Part shown: positions 23,599 to 32,125 of the stretch, piece by piece | How the letters are laid out: the number at the start of each line of letters is the position of its first letter | How positions within the stretch are numbered: the first letter of the stretch is position 1 | NCBI RefSeq assembly: GCF_902506455.1 | Contig: NZ_LR733844.1 | Location: 1,977,260-2,041,259, forward strand | DNA from: Sphingomonas sp. 8AM | GTDB lineage: Bacteria > Pseudomonadota > Alphaproteobacteria > Sphingomonadales > Sphingomonadaceae | Direction: 5' to 3' | Length of the DNA stretch: 64,000 nucleotides | Translations under genes and position numbers: made by a program | Notes under the pieces: generated by a model | What the model saw: the letters and a program-made list of their open reading frames with translations, nothing else | Databases searched by the model: none | Told to the model about the DNA's origin: nothing

Positions 23599-26500
23599 GG
23601 GCAAGCACACTCGCAGGCAGTTTCATTCGCAGCCGAAACGATCGGCCAGCAACCTCGCTCCGTACCTCGCCAAGTAATTGTCGGACACTTGTCTGGACCA
23701 GCAGCGATCCGAAGCCCCGCGGCGCGCCGTCCGCATCGGCTCCGGCGTCAGCGCGACCGGTCTCGTCCCACTCCAGCGCCAGTCCGTCGTCGTTCACCTC
23801 CCAACGCACGGTCAATCCGGTGCCGCCATCGGCCTCACCGTCGCGGTTTTCGCCGCACAAGGCGCCGTATTTGACCGAGTTGGTCGCCCACTCATGAAGG
23901 ACCAGCGCCAGCGACGACAGGCACTGCCGCTTGAGCGCCACCGTCGGCCCCTCGATCGTGATATGCGAATGATCGCGATACGGCGCGAGCGTCGCCGCCA
24001 CCAGTTCGTCGAGCGCGATCGCCTGCGGCTGACCCGCCGGTGCCGCCAGCGAATGCGCCGATCCCAGCGCCGCGATCCGCTGCCGCAGGTCGGTCGCGAA
24101 CGGCCGCACCTCGTCATGGTTGCGCGCCGCGACGGTGATCATCCCCGCGATTACCGCGAACAGGTTCTTCACGCGGTGGTTCATCTCGCGCAGCATCAGC
24201 TCGCGCGTTTCGGCCAGCGTATATTCGGGCGTCACGTCGATCGACACGCCGACCAGCCGCGGCGGGTTGCTCCCCGCGATGACCCGGCCAAAGCCCTTGA
24301 CCCAGCGCGGCTCGCCGTCGATCGGGCGCAACCGGAACGTCGCCTCGTAATCGCCGTTGCGCTCCACGGCGCGGCGGAGCGCGGTTTCCACCGTACCGCG
24401 ATCCTCGGGCTCGATCCGGCCGAGCAGCGGGTCGATCCGCGTCGCTTCCTCACCCGCGATATCGAACAGGCGCTGCTCGACACCGTCGAGCACCGTCTCG
24501 CCGGTCTCCGGACAATATTCCCACACGCCGATCCCGGCGGCCTTGATCGCCAGATCGAGCCGCTCGCGCTCGGCGGCGAGCTGCCGCTCCAGCGACAGCG
24601 CCTCGGTGATGTCGGTCAGCACCAGCGTCGTGCCGTCGACCGCGCCGCTCTGCGTACGATACGGCAGCACGCGCAGCGACAGCACGCGTTCGCCGTCGCT
24701 GGTCGTCACGCGGCGCTGCGTCGCCGGCGCCCCGGCCGCCACCGCCCGGGCGTCGTCGAGGAACTCGTTACCGCGCAACCGGCTGGCGACATCGCTCAGC
24801 GGCCGGCCGCGATCGGCGGGCTGCAACGGGAAGATCGAGACCGCCGCCTCGGTGTAGCTGCGCACCTTCAGATCGGCATCGAGCACCACCACCGCCAGTT
24901 CGGTCGACTGATGGAAGTTGCGCAGATCGGAATTGGCGACCGTCAGCTGCTCGACCTTGCCCTTCAGCTCGTCGTTGACGGTCGACAATTCCTCGTTCGT
25001 CGATTGAAGCTCCTCGTTCATCGACATCATTTCTTCGTTGGAGCTTTTCAGCTCCTCGTTCGCGGTCTCCAGTTCCTCGATCGCGGTACGCAAGCGGTGG
25101 CGCGTCAGCCGTAGCTCGTCCTCGATCGCCTCCAGATGGTCGTCGGTGGCGGCCAGGTCCTCCAGCTCGCCCTGGTCCGACGGCCGGAACGCGCCGCTGT
25201 CACGGAACACGAACAGCAAGGTGCCGTCGCCCAGCGGGTCGCAAATCACCTCGACCGGCTGGATGCCGTAATCGGTTTCGACCTCCACGTCGCGCGCCAC
25301 CACACGGCGACGCTCGTCGCGCGCCTGCCGCAGCAGCGGACCGATCACCGTGCGCAACCCGGGCCGGGCGAGGTTCACCGCGCTGCTGCCGCCCGTCCGC
25401 GTCACCGGGAAGTCGAAATAGCGGCTCAGCTTGCCATAGGCTGCGATAATCCCGCCGTCCTGATCGACGATCAGGCTGGCCGGCGCATAGCGGTCGACGA
25501 TCCGCCGGATCGCGGCGCTCTCGTTGGTCAACGCCGGGCTGTCGCCGCGGCCGTCGCGCTCGCGGCGTGCCCCGGTCGGGCGCGCGTTGCCCGGCAGGTC
25601 GATCGGGTAGATCGGCGCGCCCGGCGCGCGCTCGAACAGCCGCGCATGCTGGTCGACCACGGAGAACAGATGCTCGAACCGCCCGATGCTCTCCGACGGC
25701 CCCAGAAACAGGAAACCGCCGGGACGCAGCGCATAATGGAACAACGGCAAGACCGCCTGCTGCAGCCGATCGTCGAAATAGATCAGGAGGTTACGGCACG
25801 AGACCAGATCGACGCGCGAAAACGGCGGATCCTTGACCAGGCTGTGGCTCGAAAAGCGGATCATGTCCCGGATCTGCCCCGCGATCGTGAACCGCTCGGC
25901 GTGCGGCACGGTGTAGCGCTCGCGCAAATGGGGCGGCAGATCGACCAGCGCCGCCGCCGGATAGCTCCCCTCGCGCGCGATCGTCAGCATCTGCTCGTCG
26001 ATGTCGGTGGCGAAGATCTGCACTGCCAGCGGCTGGCCCGAGGTGCGCGCCGCCTCGGCGAACAGCATCGCAATCGTATAGGCTTCCTCCCCGCTCGAAC
26101 AGCCGGGCACCCAGACGCGCAGGTCGTCGTCAGTGGCGCGCTCGCGCAGCAACGGCTCGATGACCTGGGTGCGCAGCGTCTCGAATGCCTCGGCGTCACG
26201 GAAAAAGCGCGTGACGTTGATGAGCAGATCGCGGAACAGCGCCTCGCATTCATCGGCATCGCTGCGCACCCGCGCCAGATAGTCGCGACCGGTGCCGATC
26301 CCCAGCACATGCATCCGCCGCTCGACCCGCCGGATAAGCGTCGAGCGCTTGTAGCCCGAGAAATCATGTCCGATCGCGTTGCGCAACACGCGGCAAAGAT
26401 CGTCGACATGATCGGCGACGACGCTCGCCTCCTGCTCACCCGGCTCGGTGCTGCGACGCCGGAAGAAGCCGCGGAGACATTCGAGGATCTCGCCGGGCGG

Positions 26501-27061
26501 CCTAACGAAGTCGATCAGCCCGGTGCCGACCGCCGAGGTCGGCATCCCGTCGTAGCGCGCGCTCTCCGGTTCCTGCACGACCGCGACGCCGCCATTCTCC
26601 TTGATCGCGCGCAGCCCGGTGGTGCCGTCCGCCCCGGTGCCCGACAGGATCACGCAGGCGGCATTCGCCTGCTGGTCGCCGGCCAGCGACTGGAAGAAGT
26701 CGTCGATCGGGCGGCGCAGCCCGCGCGGCTGCGCGAAGTCGGTCAGCTCCAGCACGCCGTCGCGGATCGCCAGCCCGCGGCCGGGCGGAATGATATAGAC
26801 CGTGTCGGCCTCAATCCGCTCGCCACCGGCGCTTTGCAGCACGTCCAGCGCCGTCGCGCGATCGAGCAGTTCGGCCAGCATGCTCTCGTGATTGGGATCG
26901 AGATGCTGGACGACCACGAACGCCAGCCCGGTCGGCCGCTGCGCCGGCGCCAGCATCTCGCGCAATGCCTCGAGCCCGCCCGCCGACGCGCCGATCCCGA
27001 CCACCGGCACCGCTGGCCGGTCCGCGGAGGAGGCGGTGGGCGACCCGCTGCCGTTATGCAC
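23591..27061 (-). CDS. CheB-CheR-PAS-HWE histidine kinase fusion
   Basis: An 1156-residue soluble multidomain kinase. A CheB-type methylesterase domain comes first (GIGASAGG with Ser27, VVQHLDPNH with His53, SGTGADG). A CheR-type methyltransferase domain follows (YKRSTLIRRVERRM, VPGCSSGEEAYTIA). Then come a long coiled coil (ELETANEELKSSNEEM), PAS regions (one around VVLDADLKV, another near ETGETVLDGVEQ) and a C-terminal HWE/HisKA_2 kinase with MNHRVKNL (His962), HEWATNSVKYGAL and the WxE motif in ALEWDETG. It starts at GTG 27061, 8 nt inside the LOV gene end. No membrane segment is seen. HWE kinases in alphaproteobacteria often feed the PhyR/EcfG stress pathway; the methyl-transfer domains may have regulatory rather than chemotactic functions. 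Confidence 0.92.
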   Translation of the reverse strand: MHNGSGSPTASSADRPAVPVVGIGASAGGLEALREMLAPAQRPTGLAFVVVQHLDPNHESMLAELLDRATALDVLQSAGGERIEADTVYIIPPGRGLAIRDGVLELTDFAQPRGLRRPIDDFFQSLAGDQQANAACVILSGTGADGTTGLRAIKENGGVAVVQEPESARYDGMPTSAVGTGLIDFVRPPGEILECLRGFFRRRSTEPGEQEASVVADHVDDLCRVLRNAIGHDFSGYKRSTLIRRVERRMHVLGIGTGRDYLARVRSDADECEALFRDLLINVTRFFRDAEAFETLRTQVIEPLLRERATDDDLRVWVPGCSSGEEAYTIAMLFAEAARTSGQPLAVQIFATDIDEQMLTIAREGSYPAAALVDLPPHLRERYTVPHAERFTIAGQIRDMIRFSSHSLVKDPPFSRVDLVSCRNLLIYFDDRLQQAVLPLFHYALRPGGFLFLGPSESIGRFEHLFSVVDQHARLFERAPGAPIYPIDLPGNARPTGARRERDGRGDSPALTNESAAIRRIVDRYAPASLIVDQDGGIIAAYGKLSRYFDFPVTRTGGSSAVNLARPGLRTVIGPLLRQARDERRRVVARDVEVETDYGIQPVEVICDPLGDGTLLFVFRDSGAFRPSDQGELEDLAATDDHLEAIEDELRLTRHRLRTAIEELETANEELKSSNEEMMSMNEELQSTNEELSTVNDELKGKVEQLTVANSDLRNFHQSTELAVVVLDADLKVRSYTEAAVSIFPLQPADRGRPLSDVASRLRGNEFLDDARAVAAGAPATQRRVTTSDGERVLSLRVLPYRTQSGAVDGTTLVLTDITEALSLERQLAAERERLDLAIKAAGIGVWEYCPETGETVLDGVEQRLFDIAGEEATRIDPLLGRIEPEDRGTVETALRRAVERNGDYEATFRLRPIDGEPRWVKGFGRVIAGSNPPRLVGVSIDVTPEYTLAETRELMLREMNHRVKNLFAVIAGMITVAARNHDEVRPFATDLRQRIAALGSAHSLAAPAGQPQAIALDELVAATLAPYRDHSHITIEGPTVALKRQCLSSLALVLHEWATNSVKYGALCGENRDGEADGGTGLTVRWEVNDDGLALEWDETGRADAGADADGAPRGFGSLLVQTSVRQLLGEVRSEVAGRSFRLRMKLPASVLARD

Positions 27062-27611
27062 TGTGGTCGTACTCGAGGCTGGCGAGCATCATCTTGGCCT
27101 GTGCGACGGTTGCAGCGCTGTTCGCGATCGTCAGCAGCGTGCCCTCCACCACGATCCCCGCATCCCCTGCGATCGGCGTAAGCCGCCCCAGCGTCCGCCC
27201 GAGTTCGTCGTCATAGTCGCTGAGCAGGTCCGGCTGCGAGCGGCTGACGTCGAATTGCGAGGCGAAGATGTAGCGGGCGGTGCCGTCGAGCGCCCGCAGC
27301 CGCGACATATAAAGCAGGTTGACGAACGGCGTCCCATCCTTGCGAAAGTTGACGATCGAGGTGCGGACATTCTCCTGCCGCGGGTTGCCCAGGAACTCGC
27401 GCAATCGCGAACGCGGCTCCTCGTTGGCGGCCGACCGCTGCAACATCCGGCAGTTGCGCCCAACGACATCCTCCGGCGCATAACCGGTCAGCGCGCTGAA
27501 ACGGTCGCTGACCGCGAGCAGGTGGTTGTCGTCATCGGCGGTCGCGATCGCCAGCGCCACCCGCGACAGCCGCAGATACTCGCGCAACGCAGGAGGAAGT
27601 TCGGGGGTCAC
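27054..27611 (-). CDS. LOV-domain blue-light photoreceptor (short LOV protein)
   Basis: A 185-residue PAS/LOV protein. The photoactive cysteine is in GRNCRMLQ (Cys54), a one-residue variant of the canonical GRNCRFLQ. Flavin contacts expected in LOV domains are present: Asn88 and Asn98 in VNFRKDGTPFVNLL, and Gln119 in FASQFDVS. About 65 residues of helix follow, with no catalytic domain. It starts at GTG 27611 after GGAG. Being first in an operon with an HWE kinase and a receiver, it probably tunes kinase output with blue light; this coupling in trans is inferred. Confidence 0.88.
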   Translation of the reverse strand: MTPELPPALREYLRLSRVALAIATADDDNHLLAVSDRFSALTGYAPEDVVGRNCRMLQRSAANEEPRSRLREFLGNPRQENVRTSIVNFRKDGTPFVNLLYMSRLRALDGTARYIFASQFDVSRSQPDLLSDYDDELGRTLGRLTPIAGDAGIVVEGTLLTIANSAATVAQAKMMLASLEYDHSA

Positions 27612-27724
27612 GCATACTCCGATCCGGACGATCTAAATCTGGATTACGCCCGAAGGCGTCCCCTCTACAACCGTCTTCGCTCGCCCGAGTGCCCCGCAAC
27701 CGGGCGATGCCTGTTGCCGGGCTA

Positions 27725-29137
27725 TCAACACTCCACCACGTTCACCGCCAACCCGCCAAGGCTGGTCTCCTTATACTGCGTCCGCATGTCCTCGCCGGTC
27801 TGGCGCATCGTCTCGATCACCGCGTCGAGGCTGACGACATGGCTGCCGTCGCCGCGCAGCGCCAGATAGGCAGCGTTGATCGCCTTGACCGCGCCCATCG
27901 TGTTGCGCTCGATACACGGGATCTGCACCAGCCCGCCGATCGGATCGCAGGTGAGCCCGAGATTGTGCTCCATGCCGATCTCGGCGGCATTCTCGATCTG
28001 CCGATTGCTGCCCCCGAGCGCCGCCGCCAGCGCCCCCGCCGCCATCGAGCAGGCGACCCCGACCTCGCCCTGGCACCCCATTTCCGCCGCCGAGATCGAG
28101 GCGCGCTTCTTGTAGAGCATCCCGATCGCCGCCGCGGTGTAGAGGAAGCACCGCACGCCCTGCTGCCGCACCGGCGCGGGCTTGGTCTGCGCGACCAGCG
28201 TCTCGTAGAAGCGCAGCACCGCCGGCAGCACCCCCGCCGCGCCATTGGTCGGCGCAGTGACGACGCGCCCGCCGGCGGCATTTTCCTCATTGACCGCCAG
28301 CGCCCACAGGCTGACCCATTCGAACACCTCCGCCGGGTTGCGGCCCGGCGTGTTGCCGGTCAGCGCCTGCTCCAGCGCGCGCGCGCGCCGGCGCACCTTC
28401 AGCCCGCCGGGCAGCAGCCCGTCCTGCGCGATACCGCGATCGATGCAGGCGTTCATTGCCGCGTGCACGGCGTCGAGGAACGCATCTGCCTCCGCGCCGC
28501 TGCGCCACGCTTCCTCGTTGGCGCGGACCAGTTGCGCGATCGTCAGCCCGGTCGCATCGCCCAGCGCCAGCAGTTCGGCGCTCGACGAGAAGGAATGCCG
28601 CACCGCGATATTCTCCGCCGCGACCGGCGCGCCCTTGCGCAGGATCGCACCGCCGCCAATCGAGAAATAGGTCTCGGCATAGCCGGTCCCGTCCGCCAGC
28701 CGCGCGGTGAAGCTGATGCCATTGGGATGTTCGGGCAGGAAGTCGCGCGGATGGAAGACGATGTCCGCCGCCTCGGCGAACGGGATCGTACGCGCGCCCG
28801 CCAGCCGCAGTCGCGAGGTCTCGCGGATCGTCGCCAGTATCGCGGGCGCTCCATCCGGGTCGATGCGCTCCGGCTCCCACCCCGCCAACCCGAGGATCGC
28901 CGCGGTATCGGTGGCATGGCCGCGCCCGGTCAGCGCCAGCGAGCCGTACAGGTCGCAGCGCACCGCGACCACGTCCTGCGCCAGCCCGACCGCCCGCTGC
29001 GCGAAGTCGAACGCCGCACGCATCGGCCCGACGGTGTGCGAGCTGGACGGCCCGACACCAATCGTGAACAATTCGGCCACGCTGATCGGGCGGGTCGCGC
29101 AGCGATCGAGCGGCTTGTGGGTCGTGTCGGCGTGCAT
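27725..29137 (-). CDS. sdaA: L-serine dehydratase (iron-sulfur, single chain)
   Basis: A 470-residue L-serine ammonia-lyase that makes pyruvate and ammonia from serine. The N-terminal domain starts [20 protein letters not shown], the family signature. The C-terminal domain holds the [4Fe-4S]-binding cysteines in [17 protein letters not shown] and [11 protein letters not shown], with LTCDPIGG between them. The start is ATG 29137 (MHADTTHK), preceded by GGGGAGAG. A tandem glycine riboswitch lies directly upstream on the same strand, so excess glycine, after conversion to serine, should be drained to pyruvate. Confidence 0.95.
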   Translation of the reverse strand: MHADTTHKPLDRCATRPISVAELFTIGVGPSSSHTVGPMRAAFDFAQRAVGLAQDVVAVRCDLYGSLALTGRGHATDTAAILGLAGWEPERIDPDGAPAILATIRETSRLRLAGARTIPFAEAADIVFHPRDFLPEHPNGISFTARLADGTGYAETYFSIGGGAILRKGAPVAAENIAVRHSFSSSAELLALGDATGLTIAQLVRANEEAWRSGAEADAFLDAVHAAMNACIDRGIAQDGLLPGGLKVRRRARALEQALTGNTPGRNPAEVFEWVSLWALAVNEENAAGGRVVTAPTNGAAGVLPAVLRFYETLVAQTKPAPVRQQGVRCFLYTAAAIGMLYKKRASISAAEMGCQGEVGVACSMAAGALAAALGGSNRQIENAAEIGMEHNLGLTCDPIGGLVQIPCIERNTMGAVKAINAAYLALRGDGSHVVSLDAVIETMRQTGEDMRTQYKETSLGGLAVNVVEC

Positions 29138-29174
29138 GTGCTCTCCCCGGACGCCGCGCGCGGCGCCATCATGC

Positions 29175-29337
29175 CCCATCTGTCCCTTGCGCCTGAGATC
29201 GCTATCCCGTCGGCGGACGCCAGGAGGACTGCCCCTCGCGCCTCTCTCCAGATGTCCGTCGTCGATCTGGTCCTTCTGCCTGAGAGTTTCCGGGGCGGTT
29301 GCTCCTTCGGCGCCGGGCGTCACCCGGTCTCTCCCAA
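29175..29337 (-). promoter_or_regulatory. Tandem glycine riboswitch upstream of sdaA
   Basis: Reading the minus strand from 29337, aptamer 1 shows GGGAGAGACC, then GCCGAAGGAGCAACCGC and AAACTCTCAGGCAGAAGGAC. After a linker of about ten nucleotides, aptamer 2 shows ATCTGGAGAGAGGCG, CGCCGACGGGATAGCGA and TCTCAGGCGCAAGGGACAGAT, with ATCTG/CAGAT as its closing stem. These are the conserved blocks of the gcvT-type glycine aptamer, present twice. A GCCGCGCGCGGC self-complementary stretch lies between aptamer 2 and the ribosome-binding site, so control may be at translation initiation. Confidence 0.9.
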
Positions 29338-29411
29338 ATCGACCGGGACGGTATCGGGGAGCGCAGGGGGCCGGTCAAGCGCCCCTCGACGGCGCGGGTC
29401 GGCATCATTAT

Positions 29412-29425
29412 ATACCGGCCGTTAT
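29412..29425. promoter_or_regulatory. Operator-like palindrome at the TetR gene start
   Basis: ATACC-GGCC-GTTAT is a 5+4+5 palindrome with one mismatch and runs into the ATG of the TetR gene. It shares its flanks (TTATATACC...TATGGAAT) with the site at 30107-30120, suggesting the same regulator binds both. A site at the start codon fits autoregulation. Confidence 0.55.
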
Positions 29426-30047
29426 GGAATCGATCACCACCGCCGACGCCCCTGCCCCCACCCGGGGGCGTCCGCGCGAATTCTGCCCCGACGCCGCGCT
29501 CACCGCGGCGCTCGGCGTGTTCTGGGCCAAGGGCTATGACGGCGCGTCGATGGCGGATCTGACCGCCGCGATGGGCATCACCAAGCCCAGCCTCTACGCT
29601 GCGTTCGGCAACAAGGAACAGCTCTTCCATCAGGCGCTCGACCGCTACGAGGCGGAGAAGCTGGCCTATACCCGCGAGGCGCTGAAGCAGCCGACCGCAC
29701 GCGCGGTGGCGGAGCATTTCATGCGCGGCGCGGTCGCGGCGCAGACCAGCACGTGCGATCCCAAGGGCTGCATGGGCGTGGTGAGCGCCAGCGCGTGTGG
29801 CGCGGAGGGCGATTCGATCAAGGCGCACATCATGCAGCGCCGGCAATCCTCGAACGCCGCGCTGGTCGCGCGCTTCGAGCAGGCGCGGCAGGATGGCGAC
29901 CTGCCGCAGCACCTCGATCCGCAGGGGCTCGCTTTTTACCTCTATGCGATCCTGCAGGGGATGGCGGTGCTCGCCACCTCCGGCGCGACCCGCGACGATC
30001 TCGACGGCGTGGTGACGATTGCGCTGTCGATGTGGCCGACAAGCTGA
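29424..30047 (+). CDS. TetR/AcrR family transcriptional regulator
   Basis: A 207-residue TetR-type repressor. The N-terminal helix-turn-helix is FWAKGYDGASMADLTAAMG followed by TKPSLYAAFGNKEQLFHQAL, the strongly conserved TetR pattern. The C-terminal half is the ligand-binding helical domain, with STCDPKGCMGV carrying two cysteines; a similar cysteine patch is seen in the AcuR/YcdC-like group. The start is ATG 29424; no clear ribosome-binding site is visible and the operator overlaps the start, so a leaderless transcript is possible. Likely targets are itself and the region at 30061-30120. Confidence 0.92.
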   Translation: MESITTADAPAPTRGRPREFCPDAALTAALGVFWAKGYDGASMADLTAAMGITKPSLYAAFGNKEQLFHQALDRYEAEKLAYTREALKQPTARAVAEHFMRGAVAAQTSTCDPKGCMGVVSASACGAEGDSIKAHIMQRRQSSNAALVARFEQARQDGDLPQHLDPQGLAFYLYAILQGMAVLATSGATRDDLDGVVTIALSMWPTS

Positions 30048-30060
30048 CGGTAAAATAAAT

Positions 30061-30120
30061 TACCGATCGGTACACAAAGCCGTTGACGGGCGTTCGGACG
30101 CTTTATATACCACGCGGTAT
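30061..30120. promoter_or_regulatory. Two further operator-like palindromes (TACC-N4-GGTA)
   Basis: TACCGATCGGTA (30061-30072) is a perfect palindrome. ATACC-ACGC-GGTAT (30107-30120) is a perfect 5+4+5 palindrome with the same half-site as the one at 29412. They lie in the 264-bp region after the TetR gene and before the small gene at 30312. A short hairpin (GAGGAGCC...GGTTCCTC, 30126-30146) follows. The region probably carries a TetR-controlled promoter. Confidence 0.55.
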
Positions 30121-30311
30121 GGAATGAGGAGCCAGCGCGGTTCCTCCTCATCGCAGGAGCCGCTCATGGATCCTCGTTGCTTCGTTCGTACCGGCGCGTC
30201 GTGAGAGGCGCGCGACCCGCCCGTTCTTTGTTTGCCACCTGCCAGCGCTCCCACCCGTCGTCCGCGACGCCGGGAACGGCTGCGCCCGTCCGTTTCCAAG
30301 GGAGTTCGCCC

Positions 30312-30719
30312 ATGGCCTATCTGATGCTCGACGACGATCGCTCGGTTGTCACCACCGCCCCCCTCCCCGCCGCCATCACGCCGTGCGCCGATCCGCTGCC
30401 GACTGACGCGCCCGCGCGGCTCAGCGCGCTCGAATGGTCGGTGGTGGCGCTGGCGCGCAAGGACCGGCTGTGGTCGCTCGACAAGCCCGGCCGGATCGCC
30501 AGGGCGATGTCGGTGCTCTTCAAGCCGCCGCACAACCACATGCTCGCCGACGATCGGCTCGAGGCGCTGCGCCGCATCGCGGTGCTCGGCTGGCACTATG
30601 GCTATACGATCCCGACCGACGAGCTGAAGCGCTTCCTCCGCGCCGGCTTCTCGCCCGCGCAATACGAGTTGATGATGGACAGCATCGGCGTCGCCAGACT
30701 GCGTAGCGCGCAACGGTGA
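30312..30719 (+). CDS. Hypothetical protein, 135 residues
   Basis: It starts at ATG 30312 after AAGGGAG. No known family was recognised. The protein is mostly helical and soluble; it has a proline/alanine-rich N-terminal third and a compact core with ALEWSVVALARKDRLWSL, LEALRRIAVLGWHYGYTIP and FLRAGFSPAQYELMMDSIG. The tryptophan- and arginine-rich core resembles small DNA-binding or regulatory domains, but this is impression only. Its upstream region contains the TetR-type operators, so it may be that regulator's target. Confidence 0.7.
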   Translation: MAYLMLDDDRSVVTTAPLPAAITPCADPLPTDAPARLSALEWSVVALARKDRLWSLDKPGRIARAMSVLFKPPHNHMLADDRLEALRRIAVLGWHYGYTIPTDELKRFLRAGFSPAQYELMMDSIGVARLRSAQR

Positions 30720-30726
30720 CCGGCCC

Positions 30727-30801
30727 GTCATTGCGAGCGTAGCGCGGCAATCCAGGGCGTCCTGATCCGGCCCTGGATTGCTTCGCTACGCTCGCAATGA
30801 C
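30727..30801. repeat. REP-like inverted repeat (GTCATTGCGAGCG family)
   Basis: GTCATTGCGAGCGTAGCG and its complement (CGCTACGCTCGCAATGAC) flank a CAATCCAGGGCG...CCCTGGATTG core, so the whole element is one long hairpin. It lies between the convergent small gene and the ArsB-like gene. Confidence 0.85.
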
Positions 30802-30804
30802 GGT

Positions 30805-32055
30805 TTACCCGATCAACAACCTCACCCCCAGCGCCGCGACCAGCGCGGGGATCATCGTCGCCGCACCGACCCTCAGGAACCGCCAGAACCCGACATCCTC
30901 GCCCTCGCGCCGGATCGCCTGCAACCACAGGATCGTCGCGAGGCTCCCGGTGATCGACAGGTTCGGCCCCAGATCGACCCCGATCAGCAGCGCATCGACG
31001 ATCACCCGCGGCGGCTGCGCCTGCGCCACCGCGGTGCTCGCGATCAGCCCGGCGGGCAGGTTGTTCATCAGGTTCGACCCGAAGGCGAGGATCGTCCCGC
31101 TCCACGCCGCGCCGCGCACCGGGTCCGCCGCCAGCCCACGCAGCCCGTCCGCCACCCACGCGATCACGCCGGTGCGATCGAGCGCCTCGACCAGCACGAA
31201 CAGCCCCGCGACCAGCGGCAGCACGCTCCACGACACCGCCCGCACCGTCGCGAGCGGCGAGCGCCGCACCAGCGCCGCCACCCCCAGCATCGTCGCCACG
31301 CCGGCGATACAGGTCGGCAATCCCAGCGGCCGGTCGAGCGCCGAGACGACCAGCAACAGCAACGCCGTCGCCGCAATCCCCGCCAGCGCCGCCTTGCCCG
31401 CCACACTCAGCGGCTCGCGCATCACCGCCGCCTCGCACGTCCCCCGCAGCCGCGCGCGCTCGACGTAGCGCAAGGCAAGGAACGTCACGACGATCGCCGC
31501 CACCGACGGCAGTGCGAACGACGCGAACCACGCCCCCAGCGGCGGCATCCTGCCCCCGTACAACACCAGGTTCGCGGGGTTCGAGATCGGCAGCACGAAG
31601 CTCGCCGCATTGGCGATCAGCGCGCAGACGAACAGCAACGGCAGCGGCTCGGCCTTCGCCTTGCGCGCGGCGGCATAAACCGCCGGGGTCAGCACCACCG
31701 CGGTCGCGTCGTTCGACAGGAAGGTCGTCGTCACCACACCCGTCGCATAGACCAGCAGGAACAGCCGCGTCGGCGAGCCCCCGGCATGGCCGACCGCGGT
31801 CGCCGCCACCCAGTCGAACAGCCCCTGCTCACGCGCGGTCTCGCTCAACAGCATCATGCCGATCAGGAACAGATAGACGTCGCCGCCCTTCGCCACCGCC
31901 CCCAGCGCGTCGCCGGGGCTGACCAGCCCGAACAGCAGCAACGCCCCCGCTCCCGCCACCGCCCAGATCGCCTCCGGCCAGCGGAACGGTCGCGCGATCA
32001 CCCCCGCGGTTGCGGCGGCACAAATCCCCCAGGTCGCACCCGTGGCAAGGATCAT
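30805..32055 (-). CDS. ArsB-like inner-membrane anion transporter
   Basis: A 416-residue polytopic membrane protein of the ArsB/NhaD ion transporter superfamily, with about ten to eleven hydrophobic segments. Diagnostic pieces are TTFLSNDATAVVLTPAVY, ANAASFVLPISNPANLVLYG and FGSNLMNNLPAGL, the two re-entrant motifs of ArsB. ArsB extrudes arsenite, but no ars regulator or reductase is adjacent, so the substrate could be another oxyanion. It starts at ATG 32055, 70 bp after the stop of the MFS gene on the same strand, and may be co-transcribed with it. Confidence 0.82.
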   Translation of the reverse strand: MILATGATWGICAAATAGVIARPFRWPEAIWAVAGAGALLLFGLVSPGDALGAVAKGGDVYLFLIGMMLLSETAREQGLFDWVAATAVGHAGGSPTRLFLLVYATGVVTTTFLSNDATAVVLTPAVYAAARKAKAEPLPLLFVCALIANAASFVLPISNPANLVLYGGRMPPLGAWFASFALPSVAAIVVTFLALRYVERARLRGTCEAAVMREPLSVAGKAALAGIAATALLLLVVSALDRPLGLPTCIAGVATMLGVAALVRRSPLATVRAVSWSVLPLVAGLFVLVEALDRTGVIAWVADGLRGLAADPVRGAAWSGTILAFGSNLMNNLPAGLIASTAVAQAQPPRVIVDALLIGVDLGPNLSITGSLATILWLQAIRREGEDVGFWRFLRVGAATMIPALVAALGVRLLIG

Positions 32056-32125
32056 CGCGAACGGCCGGACAGCATCATCATACCGCCCCCCTGCCCCAGC
32101 GCACGCCGCTTCACCAGCACCCGCA

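Noticed and set aside
30265-30295. EcfG-like promoter before the small gene at 30312
   Set aside because: GGAAC is followed by CGTT after only 13 nt, too short for the 16-17 nt spacing.
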